Shown here piece by piece: positions 27,101 through 34,004 of a DNA stretch of 64,000 nucleotides. This DNA comes from Cyanobacteria bacterium SZAS-4 (lineage in GTDB: Bacteria > Cyanobacteriota > Vampirovibrionia > Obscuribacterales > Obscuribacteraceae). The notes under the pieces are model-generated. The model was given only the letters and a program-made list of their open reading frames with translations, made no database searches and was not told the DNA's origin. The stretch lies in assembly GCA_018266255.1 (NCBI GenBank), contig JAFEAT010000014.1, forward strand, positions 372,001-436,000. The letters are read 5' to 3'. Position 1 is the stretch's first letter, and each line of letters starts with the position of its first letter. A program made the translations under genes and the position numbers.

Positions 27101-27315
27101 TCACGGAATCAGGCGGTGTTCACGTGGCTACGACGAGTACCACAACCGGCGCCAACCTCCTGGTGAGCGGCTCAACGGACGCAAACAAGAAGGCAAGCGT
27201 TCTAAAATACGATTTCATCAGACCGACCCCTGATGCAAGAACACTTCAACCTGTAAAAATGGGAGAAGTATGGTCCGGAAACGCAACTTCACCAGCCACC
27301 ATAGGCGGCTACTAA
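24109..27315 (+). CDS. Secreted multicopper oxidase with a C-terminal FG-GAP-like repeat domain
   Basis: A periplasmic or exported multicopper oxidase. The ATG at 24109 is preferred because GGAGG stands just before it and a signal peptide follows (ALLCVAIAFASGPALSSAG). All four copper motifs are present: LNLHIHG (about residue 168), YWYHSHLHG, HPIHVHVNDF, and THCHRLNHEDNGLM holding the type 1 Cys, His and Met. After about residue 700 come five repeats of about 60 residues with the FG-GAP look (MGDVDGDGILDLIVGSG, IDGSQSDNLIVGSP, and weaker forms), probably a beta-propeller. Usual enzymes end after the HCH motif at about 500-600 residues, so the 1,068-residue fusion is unusual. Likely substrates are Cu(I), Mn(II) or phenolics; which one cannot be read. 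Confidence 0.85.
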   Translation: MKTLCALLCVAIAFASGPALSSAGQAKTKTSVTKTSVTKSTDAKTNLAIRPDFKEPVVLASKDGVLEIRLTAKQGQAKLDTSAKPINNCLLFSYDIIRGTASDGKNSNSNLYPAPTLQVYPGEKLIVHFANDLQGLTIRDYFIPAYTAKGQPIPLYPPQMKSSPLNLHIHGAHISPKGNADNVMLDIPAGMSNTYTYSIPTNMPQGLYWYHSHLHGLTSPHTYGGLAGLLAVGKTDGSIPAVTDNKIPVRNMALQYNFVFNRAGGSNDLTNPVWAMWVSSIIPPKKGELEKGTYRPLFTPVNFNESKKGTKYATIWFDGPLGVRNHRGQFSLIPSNLQYFTADDHKASHNLPEDPSLPDYLRDVQYTVNGQFQPVIKSKAGQTEIWAIANISDFAYMNVQLTETATGRHPKIAIVGQDGNPYQTVHYPRTVDGTRLLIPPATRFTIAVTIPAEGELLLEMPELGKTAVNNGQYDLTKTLSSPGVCYTSNGTENPPGVLGRMNVSPKHISYFDGFFIFPTQVLLRAKAVAPGGVTTAFVEGQKLGAYTSFIDLSKAIPDVKRKIVMNGGFLNKLASLSDPKAFMYAFDGQTFPNTSLIQPRLNSIEEWDFVNQNNDEHPIHVHVNDFQVTEYLDPTTGVHTGPESFSVDNSNAPAPKIDLQENVIAPGILSFRTRFDEYTGTYVTHCHRLNHEDNGLMSTINVIPAVSTYAVAIPGLPGRATEVHVYDGADDRLVSTVIPFPFYEGNVNVAMGDVDGDGILDLIVGSGKDHAPEVVAYTGASILGTGIFGTELARFQPFESSARSGVSVTAAQIDGSQSDNLIVGSPAGVTDEVKVYDIPLAGSRNGPALFASFKPYGDDRSGVTVASGMVDFATGRESIVTAPGAGTPAEIKTYAYTLFQPIAKERKGEGRPTDTLVNNTSFFPFGKDYKDGVSLATGWIAGSLGGAKSIIASQTTGKGEVKIFSGGSALDEGPSIYLDTCRCGKDNPFRETASFNPFTESGGVHVATTSTTTGANLLVSGSTDANKKASVLKYDFIRPTPDARTLQPVKMGEVWSGNATSPATIGGY

Positions 27316-27349
27316 TGGAGCGCCGCATGGAGCGCCGGCTTCAGCCGGC
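27315..27349. repeat. Short palindromic repeat (REP-like), site 1
   Basis: ATGGAGCGCC occurs twice (27315-27324, 27327-27336) and runs into GCCGGCTTCAGCCGGC, a 7-bp hairpin with a 2-base loop. A related form lies at 30525-30570. There is no T-run, so it is not a standard terminator. A hairpin after the oxidase gene could still protect its mRNA end. Confidence 0.5.
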
Positions 27350-27466
27350 ATGGGCCGCCGGTCTGTTGATCGGTGCCGCAAATTCACCAAATGTAGTGGC
27401 ACCTCTTTAGCAGTCGTGAGTGGAACCAATTAAGATCAACATTAGTGCACCGATGAGGTAAGCAGT

Positions 27467-28021
27467 GTGGAACCAAACCTATCGCCTAATCCAGCTTCCA
27501 ATCCATTTGCGGAGCCGTCGACATTTTCCTCGTATCCGCTCTGGATCAAAGGTTTCGGCGCCTTGATAGTCGCCGCCGTTATCGCATCTCTAATCACGTC
27601 CTTTCCATATCTTGTTGCTAAGAGGCAATTGACGATAGCTGGAAGAGCCGCTTATAAGGAAGATTACAAAACTGCTGAAACGGTCTTTTCAGAAATATTG
27701 AAAAATCATCCGCAGTCGATGGAGGCGCGTTTGGGCTATGCCAAGGCGCTTTTCGCGCAACATACAAGTGATGCCGACGCGAAGGCTCTCAAAGCGTTGG
27801 AAGGCTGTCGCATCGACGAAATCGATTGGGCAGATTTAGAAAAAGTGATGCCTGAGGAATATCAGGAGCGCTTCAAACCTGTAAAAAATCAATCGACAAA
27901 ATCTATGTCAAAGTCGGATTCGACTTCAAGTTCTAATGCGACTAGCACATCGTCAACAACTTCGACTTCGCCTTCCACCTCGACCTCGCAAGAATCTTCG
28001 GAAAAGGAGCAAAACCAGTAA
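27467..28021 (+). CDS. Membrane-anchored TPR-like protein with a Ser/Thr-rich tail
   Basis: A 184-residue protein starting at a GTG with GAGG 8 bases upstream. A membrane segment spans about residues 27-46 (FGALIVAAVIASLITSFPYL). A TPR-like pair follows (AGRAAYKEDYKTAETVFSEI, ARLGYAKALFAQ). The last 45 residues are almost all Ser, Thr, Lys and Asn. The stop codon overlaps the next start (TAATG), so it is coupled to the metalloprotease-like gene. The TPR may bind a partner of that protease (inference). The exact family is unknown. Confidence 0.65.
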   Translation: MEPNLSPNPASNPFAEPSTFSSYPLWIKGFGALIVAAVIASLITSFPYLVAKRQLTIAGRAAYKEDYKTAETVFSEILKNHPQSMEARLGYAKALFAQHTSDADAKALKALEGCRIDEIDWADLEKVMPEEYQERFKPVKNQSTKSMSKSDSTSSSNATSTSSTTSTSPSTSTSQESSEKEQNQ

Positions 28022-28563
28022 TGTTCATTCCAGGATTTCTAATAAACGCAGCAACATTTCCAGGTGTCATCGTTCATGAGATTGCGCATCAACTATTCTG
28101 TGACCTGGCGAAAGTGCCGGTTAAAAAGGTTGTCTACTACCAAGTATTCGCTCCTTATGGATACGTCGAGCATGACGAAACTCCAGACTTGAAAAGTTCG
28201 TTTTTGATCACGGTCGGTCCGTTCATCGTGGCTACTGTTTTGTGTGCCGTGCTTACGTTTCCTTTGACTGGCATGTTGAGTTTAAAGGACTATGGTGCCA
28301 TGGTGTCTTCATGGGTTCCGTTGACCTGTTTTTGGCTTGGAATTTCTATCGGAATGCATGCATTTCCTGGCAAAGAAGAACTTGACAGATTTCGCAAGCA
28401 GATTGATACCAAAGGTAGTTTTGTGCCGCTTTACCTTTTGTCGAGTGCGGTGCGAATGTTTTTCGTTCTGGCCAGATTCGGCAGCTTCTTCTGGTTTGAT
28501 GCCATCTATGCCGGACTTGTGGCGTTGATAGCTCCGTTGATTTTGTGTTGGAGCTTTCTCTGA
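28021..28563 (+). CDS. Integral membrane zincin (DUF3267/M50-like)
   Basis: A 180-residue membrane protein with the zinc-protease motif HEIAH at about residues 20-24, within PGVIVHEIAHQLFCDLAKVP near a hydrophobic N-terminus. Three to four further membrane segments follow (TVGPFIVATVLCAVLTFPL, WVPLTCFWLGISIGMHAF, YAGLVALIAPLILCW). The HExxH early in the chain, followed by a Val/Tyr-rich strand (KKVVYYQVFAPYGYV), is typical of DUF3267 and M50-like proteins that cut or bind within the membrane. A third zinc ligand is not obvious. It is translationally coupled to the TPR-like membrane protein upstream. Substrate unknown. Confidence 0.7.
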   Translation: MFIPGFLINAATFPGVIVHEIAHQLFCDLAKVPVKKVVYYQVFAPYGYVEHDETPDLKSSFLITVGPFIVATVLCAVLTFPLTGMLSLKDYGAMVSSWVPLTCFWLGISIGMHAFPGKEELDRFRKQIDTKGSFVPLYLLSSAVRMFFVLARFGSFFWFDAIYAGLVALIAPLILCWSFL

Positions 28564-28668
28564 ACGTGGTATATCGTCGACGTGCTCCGTTCTCGCAGAG
28601 TTCAAATGAGCCAGAACGTCACAACTCCGCGGCGCCCCTCTGAAACTGTATGACAATGAAGGAGCATT

Positions 28669-29820
28669 ATGGCGATTATCACCGGGCTTTCTGGAAATGA
28701 ACTCTACTGCTTGAAAGAGAAAGGCTACGCGCCCGGCAATTTAGTAATCGGCAACAGTGTTTTTGCGCTCGGGTTCGCTGGTGGCATTGTCTCTGGTCTG
28801 AAGACGCTCGGCGGTGGCGAAGTCCATCAGATTACTGAAATCGTTCGCGAAGGGCGATCGCTCGCCTATCTGCGTATGATCGAAGAGGCGAGACGACACG
28901 TTGGAGTCGGTGTAACAGGCGTTACCAGTCAGCTTATTTTTCACAGCGCAAATATTGAATATCTGTCGATTGGATCCGCTGTTCATGTGGCTGCAGGCGA
29001 TCCACCAAACACAGATCATCTCTGGTCAACATCAGCGAACGGACAAGAGCTTTATTGCCAAGTCGATTGCGGATTTGAACCGTTGCAGTTTGTTTTTGGC
29101 AACGTCGCTTATTCAATTGGTGTTGGGGGCGGTATCAAAGGCGCGTTTCGAAGTTTGAAAAGCGGCGAAGTTGTTGAATACTCCAACATGCTCAATCATA
29201 CGCGCCATCTTGCATTAGAGCGAATATCACAAGAAGCTAAAGCCGTCGGAGCAAACGCTGTTCTCGGTATCAAAACAGAGATTTCGCCTATTAGCGGCAT
29301 GCAGGAGATGTTGATGACTGGCACCGCGTCACACAATGCGGATCTACCCGCTATTTACAGCGAAACTCCAATCACAAGCGATCTGACGAATGAAGAGATG
29401 TGGAATGTTATTCACTCAGGTTATTGCCCTATTAAATTGGTTTTGGGTGTCTCTGTTTTCTCGCTTGGTTTCGCCGGTGGTGTCAAGGCGATGTTCAAAA
29501 GTTTCGTGCGCGGCGAAATTAAAGAGCTGACCTATCTAATTTATCAAGCTCGTGTGCGAGCGCTTGCCATGATTGCAGAAGACGCACAGTCTGTAAATGC
29601 TGATGATGTGGTTGGCGTTAAGACTTACGTGTACGATTTTGGTGGCGGCGTGATCGAGTTGCTCGCGATTGGAACAGCGATCAAGAAATTTCCAAACATG
29701 AGAGTGCGCAACAACCAATTGATTCCGCAGGCAATTATTAGAGATGTCGATACTTTTACGAACAAAGTGCCACTGCTAGTTCCCAATCCAAATCAGCCGT
29801 TCGGTTCTTACGATGTTTGA
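28669..29820 (+). CDS. Protein of three tandem YbjQ (DUF74) domains
   Basis: YbjQ-like domains are about 105 residues, form pentamers and have been called putative heavy-metal-binding, though the function is unproven. Three copies are fused here in 383 residues (about 5-108, 120-235, 242-365). Each carries ELYC or similar, a GY/GF-x-P-x-x-[LF]-V-[IF/LG]-G-N/V segment (APGNLVIGNSVFALGFAGG, EPLQFVFGNVAYSIGVGGG, CPIKLVLGVSVFSLGFAGG), a GE-[VI] turn and a long helix with R-x-x-A, ending in a G-x-x-E-x-L/M-x-x-G strand. AAGGAG lies just before the ATG. The fusion may build a compact oligomer from fewer chains (inference). It is not obviously in an operon. Confidence 0.8.
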   Translation: MAIITGLSGNELYCLKEKGYAPGNLVIGNSVFALGFAGGIVSGLKTLGGGEVHQITEIVREGRSLAYLRMIEEARRHVGVGVTGVTSQLIFHSANIEYLSIGSAVHVAAGDPPNTDHLWSTSANGQELYCQVDCGFEPLQFVFGNVAYSIGVGGGIKGAFRSLKSGEVVEYSNMLNHTRHLALERISQEAKAVGANAVLGIKTEISPISGMQEMLMTGTASHNADLPAIYSETPITSDLTNEEMWNVIHSGYCPIKLVLGVSVFSLGFAGGVKAMFKSFVRGEIKELTYLIYQARVRALAMIAEDAQSVNADDVVGVKTYVYDFGGGVIELLAIGTAIKKFPNMRVRNNQLIPQAIIRDVDTFTNKVPLLVPNPNQPFGSYDV

Positions 29821-29857
29821 GGCAACCCGTTAACAGTAGTCGTCGAGGTTGTATTGT

Positions 29858-30499
29858 ATGAAGTATCTAAGTGTTGCTCAACTTGCGGTGACATCAGCGT
29901 TGCTTGCAGTCGGCGCCGTGATTCGGCCCGCTCTTGCTGACAAAAACCCGGGTGGAAGTTTCTTTGGACCAGGTGGAAGCATGCCTGCGCCAGCCGGAAG
30001 AAGTTACATGCGGCCGTGGCTGTATAACGGCAGACCGATCGGTACGCCAGGCGGCACACCGCCTGACTCTAATGCCTGGTCGAATGCTAATCCGAGTGGC
30101 TCACTGGTTGTTCCCGGCAACACAGTAATGGCATTTCCAGCGTCTCCGAGCTATGTCTGGAACGCAGCCACGCATCCTATTCCGTTGAATCCTGCGGCTC
30201 CAAAAAATCTTGAACTCGGTACATGGACAATAAAAGATAAGTCGAAAAATACAATCGTAGGAACTTGGATGTGGAATGCTACAAATCAAAATTTCTCAGG
30301 CTCTTATACAAATGGAGTAGTAGACACGTTGCGCGTTGATGAATTCACTGGCAGAAAAATAGCAATCAGCGGTTACAACAGCGCCGGACTGCCAGTAGAC
30401 TTCATCGGAACAAGAACAAGCCCCAACACCGCCGAAGGCACAGCCACAGCCCATATGCCCACAGGACCATTCACCTGGACCTTCCAGGCTTCTTGGTAA
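29858..30499 (+). CDS. Secreted Gly/Pro/Asn-rich protein of unknown function
   Basis: I chose the ATG at 29858, with GAGG 9 bases upstream, over an earlier TTG. It gives 213 residues with a signal peptide (LSVAQLAVTSALLAVGAVI, cut near ALA-DK). Residues about 28-90 are rich in Gly, Pro and Asn (NPGGSFFGPGGSMPAPAG). A beta-rich region follows with Trp-containing strands (LGTWTIKDKSKNTIVGTWMW, FTWTFQASW) that looks like a small calycin-type or sandwich domain. No family was recognised. It stands between the YbjQ gene and the cobalamin-riboswitch region. Confidence 0.6.
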   Translation: MKYLSVAQLAVTSALLAVGAVIRPALADKNPGGSFFGPGGSMPAPAGRSYMRPWLYNGRPIGTPGGTPPDSNAWSNANPSGSLVVPGNTVMAFPASPSYVWNAATHPIPLNPAAPKNLELGTWTIKDKSKNTIVGTWMWNATNQNFSGSYTNGVVDTLRVDEFTGRKIAISGYNSAGLPVDFIGTRTSPNTAEGTATAHMPTGPFTWTFQASW

Positions 30500-30524
30500 T
30501 GAATTTCGAGACAGTGTGCGCGCA

Positions 30525-30570
30525 GTGGAGCGTCGTCTTCAGCCGGCGAAGGCCGTCGGCTTCAGCCAGC
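30525..30570. repeat. Short palindromic repeat (REP-like), site 2
   Basis: GTGGAGCGTCGTCTTCAGCC and the following CGGCGAAGGCCGTCGGCTTC echo the GGAGCGCC-GGCTTCAGCC element at 27315. The stretch 30500-30890 otherwise shows only a possible 84-codon reading frame on the minus strand (30581-30835, TTG start), which I do not accept as a gene, and a TTGCTGA-GCAT-TCAGCAA inverted repeat at 30844-30861. Confidence 0.4.
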
Positions 30571-30894
30571 GCAGCTAACTTCAGCTGAGATCCCAAAGTG
30601 GTTCAAACGTATATCCAAAAGCGTCAATAATGGATCGAATATCGGTGGCATATATGGTGCCAGCGACCAATAAATCCAAAATCATGATCGAGCAAGGATG
30701 CGGCATTCCAGCCTCCGATCTGGGTTTTCGGAAAATCAACTGCTTGCCTTTAGTTTTCGCTAGTGTTACTTTCAAATCGTGCAATTCGCAAGCGTTGCAA
30801 TCTGAAGTTGTAAATCCAGATAGGAGAGACAACAAAAATTCCTTTGCTGAGCATTCAGCAACGTCAGGGATCGAAGCTACTTAGCAGCCGCTAA

Positions 30895-31103
30895 GAGTTA
30901 GATCTGGTGGGGGAAGTGTGGTGAGAATCCACCGCTGTCCCGCAACTGTAATTTCAATCCAAAGAGATTGTTAGAGCCAGGCTTCCCACCTGAATGCCAG
31001 AAAATGGACGAACCTCTTCGAGGCAAAGAGGAACACGTCGTGCGCAGCGGATATTTCCGTGCCGATGATTGTTCCTCCGGGTGATAAGCCCAGGAGGATT
31101 TTT
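30895..31103 (+). ncRNA. Cobalamin (B12) riboswitch
   Basis: The conserved B12-box core is plain: GGTGAGAATCCACCGCTGTC running into CCGCAACTGTAA (about 30919-30950), then GAGCCAGG near 30975 and a matching CCTGAATGCC. The 5' arm (CTGGTGGGGGAAGTG) fits the family. An intrinsic terminator closes the element 55 bases before nrdA. In this class, adenosylcobalamin binding favours the terminator, so B12 would switch the reductase off. The outer boundaries are estimates. Confidence 0.9.
31073..31103 (+). terminator. Riboswitch-controlled terminator
   Basis: TCCTCCGGG/CCC-A-GGAGGA stem of 9 bp with one bulged A and a 7-base loop, followed by TTTTT. The AGGAGG in it is too far from the nrdA start to be its ribosome-binding site. 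Confidence 0.8.
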
Positions 31104-31157
31104 ATTTCAGTTTTTTTCAATTCATTCGGGTTCAGTTAGATTCGGGAGTTCGTATAA

Positions 31158-33971
31158 ATGAGTCAAGTAACCGCAAACAAAGTTCCTGATGTCGGTGCCG
31201 CAACGGCGGTGGAGTACAAGGTCTTAAGACGCGACAACACGGTTGTCGATTTCGACCCGGCAAGAATTTCAGTTGCGATTACTAAAGCTTTTATCGCTGT
31301 CGAAGGTGAAAGTGGTGGCACGATTAGTTCCAAAGTTCGCGACATCGTGCAGCGACTCACTGCGCAGATTTGTGCAGTCGTAGAGCGACGTTTGCCTGCC
31401 GGCGGTGTTTTGCATCTCGAACACATCCAAGACCAAGTTGAACTTGCATTGATGCGCGAAGGCGAGCATGAAGTGGCAAGAAGCTACGTTCTTTATCGCG
31501 ATGCCAGATCTAAAGAACGCGCTGTAGATGCGGCTCCAGCATCTGCCCTCCAAATTGACGTGACCAAGCCCGACGGCACGCGCTCGCCACTGGATGTTGC
31601 TCGTCTCAAAGTGGTAATTGAAGAAGCTTGCGCAAATTTGGGCGATGCTGTTTCTGTAGAAAAGATATTTGATGCAACGATCAGCAGTCTTTATCACGGT
31701 GTGGCTCAAGCTGAAGTGTTCAAATCAGCTATTCTCAGCTCACGTGCGTTGATCGAACATGATCCTGCTTACGCATTTGCAACGGCACGATTGTTGCTCG
31801 ATCAAATTCGTTTAGAAGTGATCGGAGCGCCAACCACTCACGAACAAATGAGTGCCTTGTATCCAAGCTACTTCGCCGAGTACGTCGCGAAAGGCGTAGC
31901 TGCAGGACGAATCGATGCACGTCTAGCTCAATTTGATCTCGCCAAGATTGGTGCTGCAATTCAGCCAGATCGCGATTTGCAATTCCAATATCTCGGACTG
32001 CAAACTTTGTTCGATAGATATTTGCTGCACATTGAGGGCACTCGTATCGAGTTGCCGCAAGCCTTCTGGATGCGAGTGGCGATGGGCTTAGCGATTAACG
32101 AAGTCGAACGCGAGAACCGTGCGATCGAGTTTTATAATTTGCTCTCCAGTTTCGATTTTGTATCGTCCACGCCGACACTATTCAATTCAGGAACACAACG
32201 TCCTCAACTTTCATCTTGCTTCCTCACGACTGTCAGCGACGACCTAATCGGCATTTACGATTCCATCAAAGAAAATGCGTTGCTCTCCAAATATAGCGGC
32301 GGACTCGGAAACGATTGGACACCGGTTCGTGCACTGGGCGCACACATTGAAGGAACGAACGGAAAGAGTCAGGGTGTAGTTCCATTTTTGAAAGTTGTGA
32401 ACGACACCGCAGTGGCTGTAAATCAAGGCGGTAAGCGACAGGGCGCTGTATGCAGCTACCTTGAAACATGGCATCTCGACATTGAAGAATTTTTGGAACT
32501 GCGCAAAAACACTGGTGACGATCGTCGCCGTTGCCATGACATGAACACGGCCAATTGGATTCCTGATTTGTTCATGGAGCGCTTGCTGTCTAACTCTGAA
32601 TGGACCTTGTTCAGCCCCGACGAAACTCCTGATTTGCACAATTTATTCGGACCAGCTTTCAAAGATAAGTACGAAGAGTACGAAGCAATGGCTGCTGCCG
32701 GAAAGATCAAATTGTCCAAGAAAGTCTCAGCGCTCGCATTGTGGCGCAAGATGCTCTCGATGCTGTTCGAAACCGGACATCCATGGTTCACATTCAAAGA
32801 CCCTTGCAATTTGCGCAGCCCACAACAACATGTTGGTGTCGTACACAGCTCCAACTTGTGCACCGAAATCACATTGAACACATCTGACACTGAAACTGCT
32901 GTTTGCAATTTGGGCTCAGTTAACCTACCTGCACACATCATCGGCGGCGCTCTCGATTTAGAGAAATTGAAAAATACATGCCGCGTTGCGATGCGCATGT
33001 TGGACAACGTCGTTGATGTGAACTATTACAGTGTTCCTAAAGCACGTACCGCCAACTTGAAGCACAGACCTGTAGGACTGGGTTTGATGGGCTTCCAGGA
33101 TGCGCTCTTGTTGCTCAAAGTTCCTTATTCATCAGAAGCCGCTGTCGATTTTGCAGACTACTCGCAGGAAGCAATTAGTTTCTACGCAATTTTGGCAAGC
33201 AGTCAGTTGGCGAAAGAACGCGGTTCGTATGCAAGTTACGAAGGATCGTTGTGGGACAAGGGCATTTTGCCGCAGGACTCGCTCGAACTTCTGCAAGCAT
33301 CACGCACCACACCAATCGGCGTGTTGAGAGGCGGAAAGTTGGATTGGACTCCAGTGCGCGAGCACATTGCAAGATGGGGAATGCGCAACAGTAATTGTCT
33401 CGCCATCGCTCCAACTGCCACCATATCTAATATCGTGGGCGTCAGTCAATCGATCGAGCCAACTTTCCAGAATTTGTTCGTTAAGTCGAATCTCTCAGGT
33501 GATTTCACAGTGCTCAACAGCTATCTTGTTGACGAGCTAAAACAGCTAGGGCTCTGGGATGAAGTCATGGTGCACGATCTGAAATACTTCGACGGAAGCG
33601 TCATGCCGATCGAACGAATTCCTGCAGATGTAAAACAACGTTATGCAACTGCATTCGAAATCGATTCAAGCTGGTTGATCAAAGCTGGCTCTAGACGTCA
33701 GAAGTGGATCGACCAGGCTCAGAGCTTGAACTTGTACATGTCTGAACCGAATGGCAAGAAATTGGATGAGATGTACAAACTCGCCTGGACTTCTGGATTG
33801 AAGACGACATATTACTTGCGCACCACAAGCGCAACTCAAGCAGAGAAATCAACCGTGAAAAGTGGAGCTCTGAACGCAGTAGCTGCCACCACGGTGACTG
33901 CTACTGCAGATATCGTGCAACCCGGAAAAGCATGCTTGATTACAGATCCAGATTGCGAATCCTGCCAATAA
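31158..33971 (+). CDS. nrdA: Class I ribonucleoside-diphosphate reductase, alpha subunit
   Basis: The catalytic subunit that reduces ribonucleotides to deoxyribonucleotides, working with the radical-making beta subunit. Two ATP-cone allosteric domains are visible, about residues 12-115 and 130-220, whereas one is usual. The active-site cysteines lie in LSSCFLT, NLCTEI and TAVCNLGSVNL. The C-terminal pair for thioredoxin/glutaredoxin is in CLITDPDCESC. Radical-transfer tyrosines are suggested by TTYYLRT. The length of 937 residues fits with the extra cone. Expression is set by the B12 riboswitch upstream. Such control of a B12-independent reductase is known from bacteria that also own a B12-dependent class II enzyme, so an nrdJ elsewhere is predicted. 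nrdB follows after 33 bases. Confidence 0.95.
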   Translation: MSQVTANKVPDVGAATAVEYKVLRRDNTVVDFDPARISVAITKAFIAVEGESGGTISSKVRDIVQRLTAQICAVVERRLPAGGVLHLEHIQDQVELALMREGEHEVARSYVLYRDARSKERAVDAAPASALQIDVTKPDGTRSPLDVARLKVVIEEACANLGDAVSVEKIFDATISSLYHGVAQAEVFKSAILSSRALIEHDPAYAFATARLLLDQIRLEVIGAPTTHEQMSALYPSYFAEYVAKGVAAGRIDARLAQFDLAKIGAAIQPDRDLQFQYLGLQTLFDRYLLHIEGTRIELPQAFWMRVAMGLAINEVERENRAIEFYNLLSSFDFVSSTPTLFNSGTQRPQLSSCFLTTVSDDLIGIYDSIKENALLSKYSGGLGNDWTPVRALGAHIEGTNGKSQGVVPFLKVVNDTAVAVNQGGKRQGAVCSYLETWHLDIEEFLELRKNTGDDRRRCHDMNTANWIPDLFMERLLSNSEWTLFSPDETPDLHNLFGPAFKDKYEEYEAMAAAGKIKLSKKVSALALWRKMLSMLFETGHPWFTFKDPCNLRSPQQHVGVVHSSNLCTEITLNTSDTETAVCNLGSVNLPAHIIGGALDLEKLKNTCRVAMRMLDNVVDVNYYSVPKARTANLKHRPVGLGLMGFQDALLLLKVPYSSEAAVDFADYSQEAISFYAILASSQLAKERGSYASYEGSLWDKGILPQDSLELLQASRTTPIGVLRGGKLDWTPVREHIARWGMRNSNCLAIAPTATISNIVGVSQSIEPTFQNLFVKSNLSGDFTVLNSYLVDELKQLGLWDEVMVHDLKYFDGSVMPIERIPADVKQRYATAFEIDSSWLIKAGSRRQKWIDQAQSLNLYMSEPNGKKLDEMYKLAWTSGLKTTYYLRTTSATQAEKSTVKSGALNAVAATTVTATADIVQPGKACLITDPDCESCQ

Positions 33972-34004
33972 AGTTCCAAGACAAAATAATTAGGGGTAAC
34001 TAAA

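Noticed and set aside
30581..30835. 84-codon minus-strand frame upstream of the riboswitch
   Set aside because: TTG start without a ribosome-binding site, no recognised family. The composition is plausible but not enough to call a gene.
31073..31103. AGGAGG in the riboswitch hairpin as a sequestered ribosome-binding site
   Set aside because: It is about 60 bases from the nrdA start and is followed by a T-run, so a transcription terminator fits better.
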